Shown here piece by piece: positions 1-7,162 of a DNA stretch of 8,516 bases (the stretch's first letter is position 1; every line of letters begins with the position of its first letter). Origin of the DNA: Hyphomonadaceae bacterium UBA1001 (GTDB taxonomy: Bacteria; Pseudomonadota; Alphaproteobacteria; Caulobacterales; Aquidulcibacteraceae). The translations under genes and the position numbers were made by a program. The notes beneath the pieces were generated by a model that did not search any database, was not told the DNA's origin, and was given only the letters and a program-made list of their open reading frames with translations. The stretch is from the NCBI GenBank assembly GCA_002291875.1, contig DBAV01000113.1, positions 1-8,516 on the forward strand. The letters are read 5' to 3'.

Positions 1-149
1 CCAAAGCTCTGTCCAGCAACCGAAAGAACCGCCGCTGGCCCATCACTCCAAAATACCACCCTCGGTGGATAAGTCCGGGGTCCGATGCTGACGCACCGGC
101 CCGGGATGACGGGATGGATGCGTGTCCGGTGCGCGGACAGGGTGCCGGG
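1..149. other. Gene-free end of window, downstream of the receptor terminator
   Basis: I find no supportable gene here on either strand. Two short inverted repeats are visible: CCACC-ctc-GGTGG at 56-68, and TGTCCG-gtgcg-CGGACA at 123-139. Neither has a T-run beside it, so neither looks like a terminator. The region lies past the end of the receptor transcript and may belong to the spacer of the next gene outside the window. Confidence 0.6.
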
Positions 150-191
150 GGCGCAAAGAAGAAGGGCGGCGGACCTGCTGGTCCGCCGCCC
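150..191 (-). terminator. Intrinsic terminator of the TonB-dependent receptor gene
   Basis: A perfect GC-rich stem is formed by 164-175 and 180-191 (12 bp), closed by a 4-nt loop at 176-179. On the minus strand it is followed immediately by a pyrimidine tract reading CTTCTTCTTTGC, which gives the weak U-rich tail expected of a Rho-independent terminator. It starts 28 nt past the receptor stop codon. On the plus strand the flank is C-rich rather than T-rich, so the terminator acts on minus-strand transcription. Confidence 0.82.
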
Positions 192-219
192 CCCTGTTTC
201 TGGACTGCCGATCCGCGGA

Positions 220-3165
220 TCAGAAGTCGACGGTGATGCCCGCGAAGAAGAAGCGGCCGTTCGCGTCATAGGTCTGCGGGTAGGTGTTGCCATTGCCCGT
301 GGTGCCGACCGACGCGGAGAGCGGCGGGTCGTTCTCGAGGACATTGTTCACACCGAAGCGCAGGACGGCATTCTCGGTGACCTGCCAGGTGGCGGCCAGG
401 TCGAGATAGTTCTCGGCCTCGAAGAAGCGGTCGACGCGGTTGCCGAGGCTGTTCTGCACGAAGTTCGCCGCGAACAGCTCGACTTCGCCCAGGTGACGCC
501 AGGTGGCCGTGATGTCGGCGTTGAGGGGCGTTTCCCAGGTCACGCTGGCGCGGTGCCGCCACTTGGGCGTGGGGGTGCCGCACTGGTTTCCATAGAAGCC
601 GACGCAGTCATAGATGGTCGATCCAGCGCCGGGATCCGTCTCGAGCGACTCGAGCAGCGTGCCGGCAAAGTTGAAGCTGAGCCCACCGACATCCGGCAGA
701 CCAAAGGCGGCGAGTTCAAAGCCATAGTTGGCATTGAAGTCAAAGCCCGAGGTCTTGATGCCACCGATGTTGATGTTGAAGTCTTCAACAAATCCGCCAT
801 CGGTCCAAAGCTGACCGTTGGCGTTGCGGTTGATCAGCGCGCACGCAGCCTGGACGTTGCGGTCATAGCAGGCAGCCAGCGTGTTCAGCGGGCCGAAGGT
901 GCTGACCAGCTCGGTCACTTCGATCTGGAAGTAGTCGACCGAAGCGTTGAAGCCGGGCAGGAATTCCGGCGTCAGCACGAAGCCGACCGTAATGGTTTCC
1001 GCTTCTTCGGGCGAGAGGTTGGGGTTGCCACCCTCGAACACGTTGTACTGGCCAGCGGGGCTGTCCAGGAAGGGCGAGCCATACTGGGCGGCGGTCACAC
1101 CGGTGGCCTGGCACTCGGCCAGGGTCGCGGTTCGGGCCGGGCCGCAGGGATCCTCGTCAAGGTCGAACAGGTTCAGACCCTGCGCTTCGAACAGTTCGAT
1201 CACGTTGGGTGCGCGCACGGCCACCTGGAACGAACCGCGCAGGCGCAGATCAGACACCGGAGACCACTCACCATTGATCGAGTAGGTGTTGGTGGCCTCA
1301 CCGATCGAATAATCCGAATAGCGGTAGGCCAGACCCACTTCGAGCAGTTCGAAGAACGGACGATCCTCGACCAACGGGATGCGCAGTTCGCCGAAGATGT
1401 CGAACACGTCCGTGCCGCCCGCCAGCGGGATGGTCGGGCCACCCTGACCGGCGAGGTCGTTGGTGCGGAACGATTCGTCCGACTCGGCGACCAGCGTGTC
1501 ACGGCGATACTCGATGCCGAAGGCTGCGCCGGCCGAATTGGTGGCGAACGGGCTGGTGAAGCCGACGCCGCCCAGATCACCGAACACGGTGGCCTGCAGC
1601 ACCTGCTGTTCGGTCTGGCCGGTCTGGATGCCGACGCTCTGGATGTAATCCCGGGCCTGCGGCGTGATGCCGCCGATCGTCCACAGGTTGAAGGGAACGC
1701 AGTTCGGGTCGCTGCCGTCGATCACCGAGCGGCAGGTCGGCACGCCGCCCGGGCCCGGAACAACATCAAGCGCGCGGCTGATCTTGCGGTTCGAGAACTC
1801 GTTGCGATAGATCCGCGACAGTTCGACACGCGAATACTGGGCGGACATCTCGTAGTCCCAGCCTTCGACGAGCGGGCCGCGCAGGCCGACCACACCGCGG
1901 AACGACTGATAGCCGAGGTCGTCCTGACGACCGCCACCTTCGACGTTCCGACGACCGATCGTCACCGCAACCGAGTCCGTCGGACCCACCGCGCCGCAGC
2001 CGATCAGCGTGCGCTGGCCAGCCGACAGAAGCGGGTTGTTGCAGGGGATCTGCTGTTCGCTGAGGAAGATACCCGACGGCGCAATCTGAGCGACCGTCGA
2101 GTAGTCGGTGAACATCAGCTGGGTGAAGGCTTCGACATTGTCGTTGATCTCGTAGCGACCAAACGCGCCGAAGGCATAACGCTCATCCGGGCGCTGGAAG
2201 AAGTTCAGCGGGCCGAAGTTGTACTGGTCCAGCGCACCGTTCCAGGGACGGGTGGCCTGTCCGGTGCCCGAGAGGGTGAAGTCGAAGGCGCCGTTCGCGA
2301 AGTCGACGAAACGACCGGGGAACGCGGTCGACGAACCCCCGCAGGTGAAGTTCGCGCCGCTGGCCGGTGCCGCACCGATGGCGCAGGCCGAGAAGTCGCG
2401 GTTCGCCTGGAGGATTTCCGAGTTGTTCCGATAGGACGCGTAAACGGTAATGTTGCCGCGATCGTCGTCGGTCGAAACACCCATGATCGCGCCGATTTCG
2501 CGCGAATAGCCGTCGATCACCGTGTCCGGGGGCAGGCGGAACTGCGACGGGTTGGTCGCGGCGCGCGTGCGGATGGTGTTGGTGATGCCACCCGGGCCAT
2601 CGAAATTGTTGTCGGCCTGGAAGAAGCCGTATTGCGCGTTGAGCTGGAAGCCCTCGAAGTCGTCGCGCATGATGAAGTTCACCACGCCCGCGACGGCGTC
2701 CGAACCGTAAACGGCCGACGCACCACCGGTCAGCACCTCGACCCGCTCGACCAGCTGGGTCGGGATCTGGTTGATGTCTGCGGCGGCGTCGTTCGGCGAG
2801 CCATAGCCCATGCGGCGGCCGTCGATCAGCACCAGGGTACGAACCGAGCCGAGCTGGCGCAGGTCGACGGTGGCGGTGCCCGAGGCGCCGTTCGACACGG
2901 TCGAGTTCTGCGCGGCGAAGGCCTGCGGCAGCTGGGTCACCAGGTCCTCGATGCGGGTCACGCCCGAGATCGCCACGTCTTCGGCGGTCACCTGGGTAAC
3001 GGGGCTGGCGGTTTCCAGGTTGGGCTGCGGGATGCGCGAGCCGGTGACGATGATCTCGCCTTCCGCCTCGGCTTCCTGCGCGATGGCGGGGACGGCGCTG
3101 AACAGCGTCGCGCCGGCCAGGATCGAGGACGCCAGCAGGCGGCCACGGGTGGTGAAAATGTTCAC
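220..3165 (-). CDS. TonB-dependent outer-membrane receptor, complete, GTG start
   Basis: This 981-residue protein should form a 22-strand outer-membrane barrel that imports a ligand using TonB-ExbBD energy. Visible parts are a signal peptide (residues 1-29, AIA before Q30), a TonB-box-like EIIVTGSRI (37-45), a plug domain (about 50-170, with VLIDGRRMG at 112-120 and TGGASAVYGSDAVAGVVNF at 146-164), then the barrel. Barrel landmarks are VRAPNVIELFE (650-660), NPNLSPEEAETITVGF (714-729) and a terminal phenylalanine after FAGITVD. I chose the GTG at 3165 because a strong GGAGGGAG lies 5 nt upstream and the signal peptide begins there; a longer in-frame ORF to 3312 has no better start and would bury the signal peptide. 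Twelve cysteines fall in six close pairs. The ligand cannot be read from sequence: siderophore, sugar or other nutrient are all possible. The downstream neighbour in transcription is a terminator, so the gene is probably monocistronic or the end of a unit with the SapC gene. Confidence 0.95.
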   Translation of the reverse strand: MNIFTTRGRLLASSILAGATLFSAVPAIAQEAEAEGEIIVTGSRIPQPNLETASPVTQVTAEDVAISGVTRIEDLVTQLPQAFAAQNSTVSNGASGTATVDLRQLGSVRTLVLIDGRRMGYGSPNDAAADINQIPTQLVERVEVLTGGASAVYGSDAVAGVVNFIMRDDFEGFQLNAQYGFFQADNNFDGPGGITNTIRTRAATNPSQFRLPPDTVIDGYSREIGAIMGVSTDDDRGNITVYASYRNNSEILQANRDFSACAIGAAPASGANFTCGGSSTAFPGRFVDFANGAFDFTLSGTGQATRPWNGALDQYNFGPLNFFQRPDERYAFGAFGRYEINDNVEAFTQLMFTDYSTVAQIAPSGIFLSEQQIPCNNPLLSAGQRTLIGCGAVGPTDSVAVTIGRRNVEGGGRQDDLGYQSFRGVVGLRGPLVEGWDYEMSAQYSRVELSRIYRNEFSNRKISRALDVVPGPGGVPTCRSVIDGSDPNCVPFNLWTIGGITPQARDYIQSVGIQTGQTEQQVLQATVFGDLGGVGFTSPFATNSAGAAFGIEYRRDTLVAESDESFRTNDLAGQGGPTIPLAGGTDVFDIFGELRIPLVEDRPFFELLEVGLAYRYSDYSIGEATNTYSINGEWSPVSDLRLRGSFQVAVRAPNVIELFEAQGLNLFDLDEDPCGPARTATLAECQATGVTAAQYGSPFLDSPAGQYNVFEGGNPNLSPEEAETITVGFVLTPEFLPGFNASVDYFQIEVTELVSTFGPLNTLAACYDRNVQAACALINRNANGQLWTDGGFVEDFNINIGGIKTSGFDFNANYGFELAAFGLPDVGGLSFNFAGTLLESLETDPGAGSTIYDCVGFYGNQCGTPTPKWRHRASVTWETPLNADITATWRHLGEVELFAANFVQNSLGNRVDRFFEAENYLDLAATWQVTENAVLRFGVNNVLENDPPLSASVGTTGNGNTYPQTYDANGRFFFAGITVDF

Positions 3166-3178
3166 GTTTGCTCCCTCC
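3166..3178 (-). promoter_or_regulatory. Ribosome binding site that fixes the receptor's GTG start
   Basis: On the minus strand GGAGGGAG (3178-3171) is followed by CAAAC and then GTG at 3165. The 5-nt spacing and near-full anti-Shine-Dalgarno match make this the strongest translation start in the window. It decides between the GTG and the upstream in-frame ATG at 3312. Confidence 0.85.
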
Positions 3179-3366
3179 AAGGATGCCGGCACGCAAGGCG
3201 CGCCCTGAATTTGCAGTCGCTGCGCCCACCCCGTCCCACCGGAATGCGCACTGGGCGAACTCACGCCTGAGGAAGCCCACTCCCCCAATTGCGCCGCGAC
3301 CCTTTGGGCCATGTCACGGTTTCGTCAAGTTCGCCCGGCCGCGGCGGGTGTGGACGATGGCAGGAG

Positions 3367-3384
3367 TGTGGCAGACTTGCCACA
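3367..3384. promoter_or_regulatory. Perfect palindrome, candidate operator ahead of the receptor gene
   Basis: TGTGGCA-gact-TGCCACA is a perfect 7-bp inverted repeat with a 4-bp spacer, about 200 bp upstream of the receptor start and next to an AT-rich TATATC. The form fits a dimeric helix-turn-helix repressor or activator site. It does not match CRP (TGTGA-N6-TCACA), nor the GG-N10-GC spacing of a sigma-54 promoter. An RNA hairpin is also possible, but no T-run follows on either side. The cognate regulator is unknown. Confidence 0.4.
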
Positions 3385-3429
3385 AGATATACCAAGCTGG
3401 CGCGGGCGCCCCGGTGTCCCCAATGCACA

Positions 3430-3457
3430 ACGGCGCCCCGGACCCCCGGAGCGCCGT
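3430..3457 (-). terminator. Possible weak terminator after the SapC gene
   Basis: Arms ACGGCGC (3430-3436) and GCGCCGT (3451-3457) pair perfectly, and a few inner C-G pairs can extend the stem. It lies 25 nt past the SapC stop codon. Downstream on the minus strand the sequence is TGTGCATTGG, which has some T but no real U-tract, so termination would be inefficient. Read-through into the receptor gene is possible. Confidence 0.35.
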
Positions 3458-3482
3458 CGAACCCTTGGAGATGAAGGCGGGA

Positions 3483-4370
3483 TCAGGAGGCGAAGGGCCC
3501 GCCCGTGCTGGCGGCGGGGGCCGACGCGCCCTGCTGCTGGCGTTGGGCCGCCATTTGCTGCTCGGCGGTCGATTTCTGGATCGTGCGCTGAACCACCTTC
3601 GGCCAGTGGAGCAGCGATACCAGGTGGGCATAGATCGGGCCGAGAGCCCCCTGCTCGCGCAGTTGCTGGAACTGCTCGGCGCTGAGCGCGGCCAGCTTTT
3701 CCTCGGAGATGGCGTGATAGTCCGCGACCTTCTGGTTGGTCTCGGTGCCGTCGGGATTGCGCTGGTTGATGGCGACCGTCTTCTGTTCGAAGATGTCGTA
3801 CTTGGCCAGGATCGAGGTGAAATCCTCGGTCGCGCGGCGGAAGCGTTCGAACTCCTTGCAGAACTCGATCGCTTCCTTGGTGAAGGCCGAGGGTTCATTG
3901 CCCTCGAACAGGGCGACGTCGGGGTTTTCGCCGATCATGGGCGCTTCGCGGTCGATGCAGACCAGCATCTGGTCCGAATTTTCGGCCGCGGCGAACACGA
4001 ACGGATAGCGGCGCACGAAGGCCGGCAGGTACACCTCGGGGTCGACCTCGCCCGCGAAGTTGACGAACACGTTGTCGCCGGGACGCGCGCCCATCACGGC
4101 CAGCGGCGTCTTGAAGTCGGACGTGAAGATGATCGGGAACGACCCTGCGGCGACGCCGAATTCGTTCACGGTGATCGGGACGATGTGCGCGCCCGCCAGA
4201 AAGCCAAAGGGTTTGTCGATGCGCTTGACGCCCAGATTGCGGTGCCGCTCGAGGCTGAGCGGCTCGGGGCGGTTGTAGAACAGCACATTGCCGGTCAGAC
4301 GTGGCTCGCCGCCGGGTTGGGCCGGGGGCTGGGGCGGCGTGGCGGGCGGTGCGCCGAAGGGGCTGTCCAT
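3483..4370 (-). CDS. SapC family protein
   Basis: This 295-residue protein matches the SapC family (named after a Campylobacter fetus surface-layer protein), whose members are about 250 residues. Recognisable stretches are LTGNVLFYNRPEPLSLERH (25-43), the LAGAHIVPITVNEF segment (58-71), FPIIFTSDFKTPLAVMG (78-94), a YLPAFVRRYPFVF core (114-126) and a charged helical part (160-195). I see no signal peptide or membrane segment, so it is probably cytoplasmic or leaves the cell by a non-Sec route. A proline-rich lead (8-19) and a Q/A-rich tail (270-290) are low-complexity additions. The ATG at 4370 has GGAG 7 nt upstream. SapC genes are, to my knowledge, often found beside TonB-dependent receptors in Caulobacter- and Xanthomonas-like bacteria, commonly with cupin-like and flavin-dependent halogenase genes; those companions are absent here. 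The biochemical role is not established, and an S-layer function should not be assumed. Confidence 0.9.
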   Translation of the reverse strand: MDSPFGAPPATPPQPPAQPGGEPRLTGNVLFYNRPEPLSLERHRNLGVKRIDKPFGFLAGAHIVPITVNEFGVAAGSFPIIFTSDFKTPLAVMGARPGDNVFVNFAGEVDPEVYLPAFVRRYPFVFAAAENSDQMLVCIDREAPMIGENPDVALFEGNEPSAFTKEAIEFCKEFERFRRATEDFTSILAKYDIFEQKTVAINQRNPDGTETNQKVADYHAISEEKLAALSAEQFQQLREQGALGPIYAHLVSLLHWPKVVQRTIQKSTAEQQMAAQRQQQGASAPAASTGGPFAS

Positions 4371-4455
4371 GTGGTGTCTCCGTCGGTGAATTCAGTGGCG
4401 CGGCCTTAGCCCAGCCGACCTCCCCGCCACAAGGCGCAAGAGGCAGAGACGCGGT

Positions 4456-4502
4456 GCAGGTGGCGTGGTGCGCACATGGCGGGTGATGGCGCCACCAGCT
4501 GC
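4456..4502 (-). terminator. Possible terminator or attenuator hairpin between nudC and the SapC gene
   Basis: GGTGGCG (4459-4465) and CGCCACC (4490-4496) are perfect 7-bp arms around a 24-nt loop, with three more pairs beyond a bulge (4456-4458 with 4500-4502). It begins 3-9 nt past the nudC stop. The loop holds the 8-bp palindrome GTGCGCAC (4468-4475). No U-tract follows on the minus strand, so it may be a pause, attenuator or 3'-end stabiliser rather than a strong terminator. The remainder of the 134-bp gap (4371-4504) shows only the SapC ribosome binding site. Confidence 0.35.
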
Positions 4503-4504
4503 GC

Positions 4505-5440
4505 TCAGGTCGGCCCGGCCTCTATCCATGCCTGCATCAGGGTGTGCGCGACGGCCACTGCCGGCGGCAACCACAGGCGCCCGGCGACCGGATGCCGGAT
4601 CGGGCCCTGCAGTGCGGCCTCGACCTCCTGGCGGCGCAGCCAGACCGCCGCCTCGATTTCCTCGGTGTCCAGCGTGACCGGCCCGTCCTCGACCTCGGCG
4701 ATCAGGCCGACCATCAGCTGGCTGGGGAAGGGCCAGGGCTGGGTCGCCACGATGCGGGCGCCGCGCGCGATCAGGCCCACCTCCTCGGCGATCTCGCGGA
4801 TGCAGGCCTCGACAATCGACTCCCCGGGCTCGACAAAGCCCGCAAGGGCGGAATGCATGCCGGGCGGGAAGCGCTTCTGGCGTCCGACCAGACAGCTGTC
4901 GCGGCGGGTGGGCAGCATGATGACGACGGGATCGACACGGGGGAAATGCTCCGCGCCGCATCCGCCACAGGCGCGTTTCCAACCCCCCTCGACGGCGGCT
5001 GTCGGCGTCCCGCAGGCCGCACAGAAGCGGTGGCGCGCGTGCCAGTCGAACAGGGCCCGCGCCATCCCCAACAGTGCCAGCTCGCCCGGGTCCATGCCCG
5101 CCCCCGCCGCCTGGCGCAGTTCCATGAAGGTCGCCAGGCCCTCCAGCTTGCCCCCCGGGGCCGTAGGATCCTGCCGGCCGGCGTCGGCGGCGAACACGGG
5201 CGTGGTATCCTCCATGCCCAGAAACACCGTTGGCGCGTCCGCGCCCAGCACTGCGGCCCGCGACGAGGCGGCCAGGCGCAGCGGGCGATGCAGGTCACGC
5301 GCGGGCACTTCCAGCAGAGGCTGGCCGGCGCGCAGCACGATCAGTTCCGCGCGCGGCTCGTTCAGCAGGGTGTCAGCCTCGCGCCGGCGATGGGACGCCC
5401 GGTCGAGCGGAAATCCCTCGAAGGCGGTCCGGCGCAGCAC
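4505..5440 (-). CDS. nudC: NAD(H) pyrophosphatase / NAD-cap RNA hydrolase NudC
   Basis: NudC splits NAD(H) into NMN(H) and AMP, and in E. coli it also removes the NAD cap from RNA. The 311-residue protein shows the full family architecture: an N-terminal domain (1-130), a zinc ribbon with C140, C143, C158 and C161, and a Nudix domain. The Nudix box at 201-223 is intact (G201, E207, R215-E216, E219-E220, G222), and the NADH-specific motif QPWPFPSQ follows at 234-241. That motif separates NudC from other Nudix enzymes. The start is a GTG at 5440, with GAGGG overlapping the stop region of the preceding gene and only 9 nt between the genes, which suggests translational coupling. The PLDRASHRR near the N-terminus resembles the start of alphaproteobacterial homologues as I remember them. 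The protein is longer than the 257-residue E. coli enzyme, as expected for this group. Confidence 0.96.
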   Translation of the reverse strand: MLRRTAFEGFPLDRASHRRREADTLLNEPRAELIVLRAGQPLLEVPARDLHRPLRLAASSRAAVLGADAPTVFLGMEDTTPVFAADAGRQDPTAPGGKLEGLATFMELRQAAGAGMDPGELALLGMARALFDWHARHRFCAACGTPTAAVEGGWKRACGGCGAEHFPRVDPVVIMLPTRRDSCLVGRQKRFPPGMHSALAGFVEPGESIVEACIREIAEEVGLIARGARIVATQPWPFPSQLMVGLIAEVEDGPVTLDTEEIEAAVWLRRQEVEAALQGPIRHPVAGRLWLPPAVAVAHTLMQAWIEAGPT

Positions 5441-5449
5441 GGCCCGCCC

Positions 5450-6454
5450 TCAGGCCGGACGCAGCACGCGGTCGACCCCCGCCTCGCCCAGCAGCGCATC
5501 GAGGCGGGCGTGGCTGCCCAGCTCCTGGCGCTTGCGACGCAGCTCGCCTAGGGTCTTGGCTGGGTATTTCTGGGGTTCCTGGGTCCAGGTGCCCCCGTCG
5601 AGGTCCACCGAGAACTCTTCCGCGTTTTCACGCATCGCCTCGGCATTCGCCCGCGACCACGCCAGGAAGGTGCCCGCGACCTCCTGCACCAGGAAGGGCA
5701 TCAGGGTCGGGGCGACATCGTCGAAGCTGGCCCAGTCTCCGGCCGCCTTTGGCGCATCCAGGGTCATTTCGATCCAGGCCGCGACATGCGGCCCCTCGCG
5801 GCGGACGAGGGCGCCGGTCGCGCGCTCGCCCAGCATCTGGCCCAGCTGGGCGGCCAGCGCGAAATCCCCTGCCGACGGCCGTCCCCCCAGCAGGAAGACA
5901 TGCTGGCCCAGATGCCCGTCCAGCAGGCGCAGCAGCCGCACGAACGACGCATCGAGGACGGCGCCGTTGGCGTCGGTCGCCCCGACCGTGCCCAGGCGCA
6001 GCGTCATCCGTTCGGCGAATGCCTGGGCCGAGGCGTCACGGTCGTCTCCTGCGTCTTCGGCCAGGACGTCCGCCGCGATGCGCCGCCCCAGCTCGGCCGC
6101 AGCGTCGGGCTGGGACCAGCGGGCGCGGAACATGATCTTGTAGGCCCACTCGTCGGCGTATTCCTCCAGCAGCAGCGCCAGGAAGGCCAGGCCCGCGTCA
6201 TTCGGCACGGCTGGCGGCGAAGGGTGGCGCTCCTCGAGTGTTGCCAGCATGGGCGTGGAATCCTGGATCGAGAAATCGTCCGATCCGATCAGGATGGGCA
6301 GGAGCGGCAGTCGGGCGTGGCGCTGGAACTCGGCCTCGGTTGCCGCCGACCGACGCACATAGGTGTGCTCGATACCCTTGTAGCGCAGGCAGGCGCGGAT
6401 CTTTGCGGTGTAAGGGGACAGGTCCGCCCCAAGGAGGCGGTAGGGCGCAGACAT
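5450..6454 (-). CDS. Glutathione S-transferase family protein
   Basis: This 334-residue protein has an N-terminal thioredoxin-fold domain (about 1-78) and an all-helical C-terminal domain. In the first, SPYTAKIRACLRYKGI (13-28) is the active-site helix with S13 as the candidate catalytic residue; P53 in LLPILI is the expected cis-proline, and QDST (64-67) is the glutathione gamma-glutamyl contact. In the second, SAGD (194-197) is the S/T-xx-D helix-cap typical of the GST fold. The protein is well over the usual 200-230 residues; the extra length lies between residues 80 and 165 and in a C-terminal stretch (about 250-334). The class and substrate are not readable. The ATG at 6454 has only a poor GGA-type ribosome site. 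It sits 51 nt after the RibD-like gene and 9 nt before nudC, so it is probably in one transcript with both. A role in detoxification or glutathione-linked redox chemistry is inferred from family alone. Confidence 0.88.
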   Translation of the reverse strand: MSAPYRLLGADLSPYTAKIRACLRYKGIEHTYVRRSAATEAEFQRHARLPLLPILIGSDDFSIQDSTPMLATLEERHPSPPAVPNDAGLAFLALLLEEYADEWAYKIMFRARWSQPDAAAELGRRIAADVLAEDAGDDRDASAQAFAERMTLRLGTVGATDANGAVLDASFVRLLRLLDGHLGQHVFLLGGRPSAGDFALAAQLGQMLGERATGALVRREGPHVAAWIEMTLDAPKAAGDWASFDDVAPTLMPFLVQEVAGTFLAWSRANAEAMRENAEEFSVDLDGGTWTQEPQKYPAKTLGELRRKRQELGSHARLDALLGEAGVDRVLRPA

Positions 6455-6505
6455 GGTGCGAATCCGGGATCAGGGGGATCCGGGATGGACCGCCCCTCGG
6501 GCGTC

Positions 6506-7162
6506 CTAGAGGGGCAGCCCGTCCCGCGCAAGCTGGGCCACCCCGGCCCGAAGAAGCCGCTCGGCGAACGGCGTGCCGGGGGCCACATGCACGCGCGACA
6601 GCCCTTCCTGTGCCAGGTTCCGGGCCAGATCGGCCGGGTCGAGGCCCGGATCATCGGTCAGAGAGCGCTCGTACAGCGCCGGGCTGGGATCGACCCCGAT
6701 CCATGCCATTCCGTCGCGGATGCGGCGGAAAAAGCCGGTGTGCTGGGCGCGGGCTGTCGCGGCCCCAAGCCCCAGCTCGACAATGACGCCGGCGTCCCGC
6801 AGGGCGGCCAGCGACCCTCCGGCCATTCGCGGATCGGGATCTTCGACGGCCACGACGACGCGCGCGATGCCGGCGGCGATCAGACCCGGGCCGCATGCGG
6901 GGCCACGGGGGCTGGGGTGATGACAGGGCTCGAGCGTGACATAGGCGGTGGCGCCGCGCGCCCGGTCGCCGGCGATCGAAAGGGCGACAGCCTCGGCATG
7001 GGGACGCCCGCCCGCGCCGGTTGCCCCCTCGCCCAGAATGGCCGCACCGATGGCGATCACACACCCGACCGACGGATTGGGCGCGGTGCGACCCAACTGG
7101 GCGTGCGCCAGGGCGAGGGCACGATCCATCATCAGCGCGTCAGTGGTCCGATTGGGGTGCAT
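6506..7162 (-). CDS. RibD-like deaminase with a truncated reductase domain
   Basis: Full RibD deaminates and then reduces a riboflavin precursor, and is about 320-370 residues. This protein is 218 residues. The deaminase half is complete: GRTAPNPSVGCVI (24-36), zinc ligand H55 with catalytic E57 in PHAEAVAL, and TLEPC (76-80) with C80 and C90 as the other ligands. The cysteines are separated by nine residues instead of the usual eight. After HTGFFRRIRDG (141-151), where the reductase should begin, the NADPH- and substrate-binding core is gone; only a piece resembling its late helix-strand (EGLSRVHVAPGTPFAERLLRAGV, about 186-208) remains, then a stop. The frame is open throughout, so it is not an obvious pseudogene. 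I chose the ATG at 7162, which has GGAG close upstream; the longer frame begins with TTG on the TetR stop. It may be a RibD paralogue or a deaminase for another substrate. A reductase would have to be supplied from elsewhere for riboflavin synthesis. Confidence 0.85.
   Translation of the reverse strand: MHPNRTTDALMMDRALALAHAQLGRTAPNPSVGCVIAIGAAILGEGATGAGGRPHAEAVALSIAGDRARGATAYVTLEPCHHPSPRGPACGPGLIAAGIARVVVAVEDPDPRMAGGSLAALRDAGVIVELGLGAATARAQHTGFFRRIRDGMAWIGVDPSPALYERSLTDDPGLDPADLARNLAQEGLSRVHVAPGTPFAERLLRAGVAQLARDGLPL

Larger units (their letters stand above)
3166..3482. other. 317-bp intergenic region between the SapC gene and the receptor gene
   Basis: No gene is supportable here. It contains a weak hairpin just past the SapC stop, a perfect 7+7 bp palindrome at 3367-3384, and the receptor's ribosome binding site. 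A TTGACG at 3328-3323 on the minus strand matches a -35 element, but 16-18 nt further on I find no acceptable -10, so I do not call a promoter. A TATATC lies at 3391-3386 on the minus strand, beside the palindrome, with no clear -35. The length suggests that the receptor has its own control region and a long leader. Confidence 0.6.

Noticed and set aside
52..62. AATACCACCCT, which also occurs in bacterial 23S rRNA
   Set aside because: Only this short stretch agrees with the 23S rRNA I remember; the bases on both sides do not continue the match, so it is not an rRNA gene or fragment I can support.
85..3270. A 1061-codon open frame on the plus strand opposite the receptor gene
   Set aside because: Its translation is R/V/G/A/E-rich without any recognisable domain, and it exactly mirrors the receptor coding region. 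Long antisense frames are a normal by-product of GC-rich codon use, where the third-position bias removes stops. The minus-strand frame has a signal peptide, plug and barrel motifs, a ribosome site and a terminator.
3300..3328. TTGACG as the -35 of a receptor promoter
   Set aside because: On the minus strand at 3328-3323 it matches a -35 well, but 16-18 bp downstream there is only CAAAGGGT, with no -10-like hexamer, so I did not list a promoter.
3168..4409. A 413-codon open frame on the plus strand opposite the SapC gene
   Set aside because: It has no family resemblance, spans the intergenic region as well as the SapC gene, and the minus strand encodes a clear SapC protein with its own ribosome site.
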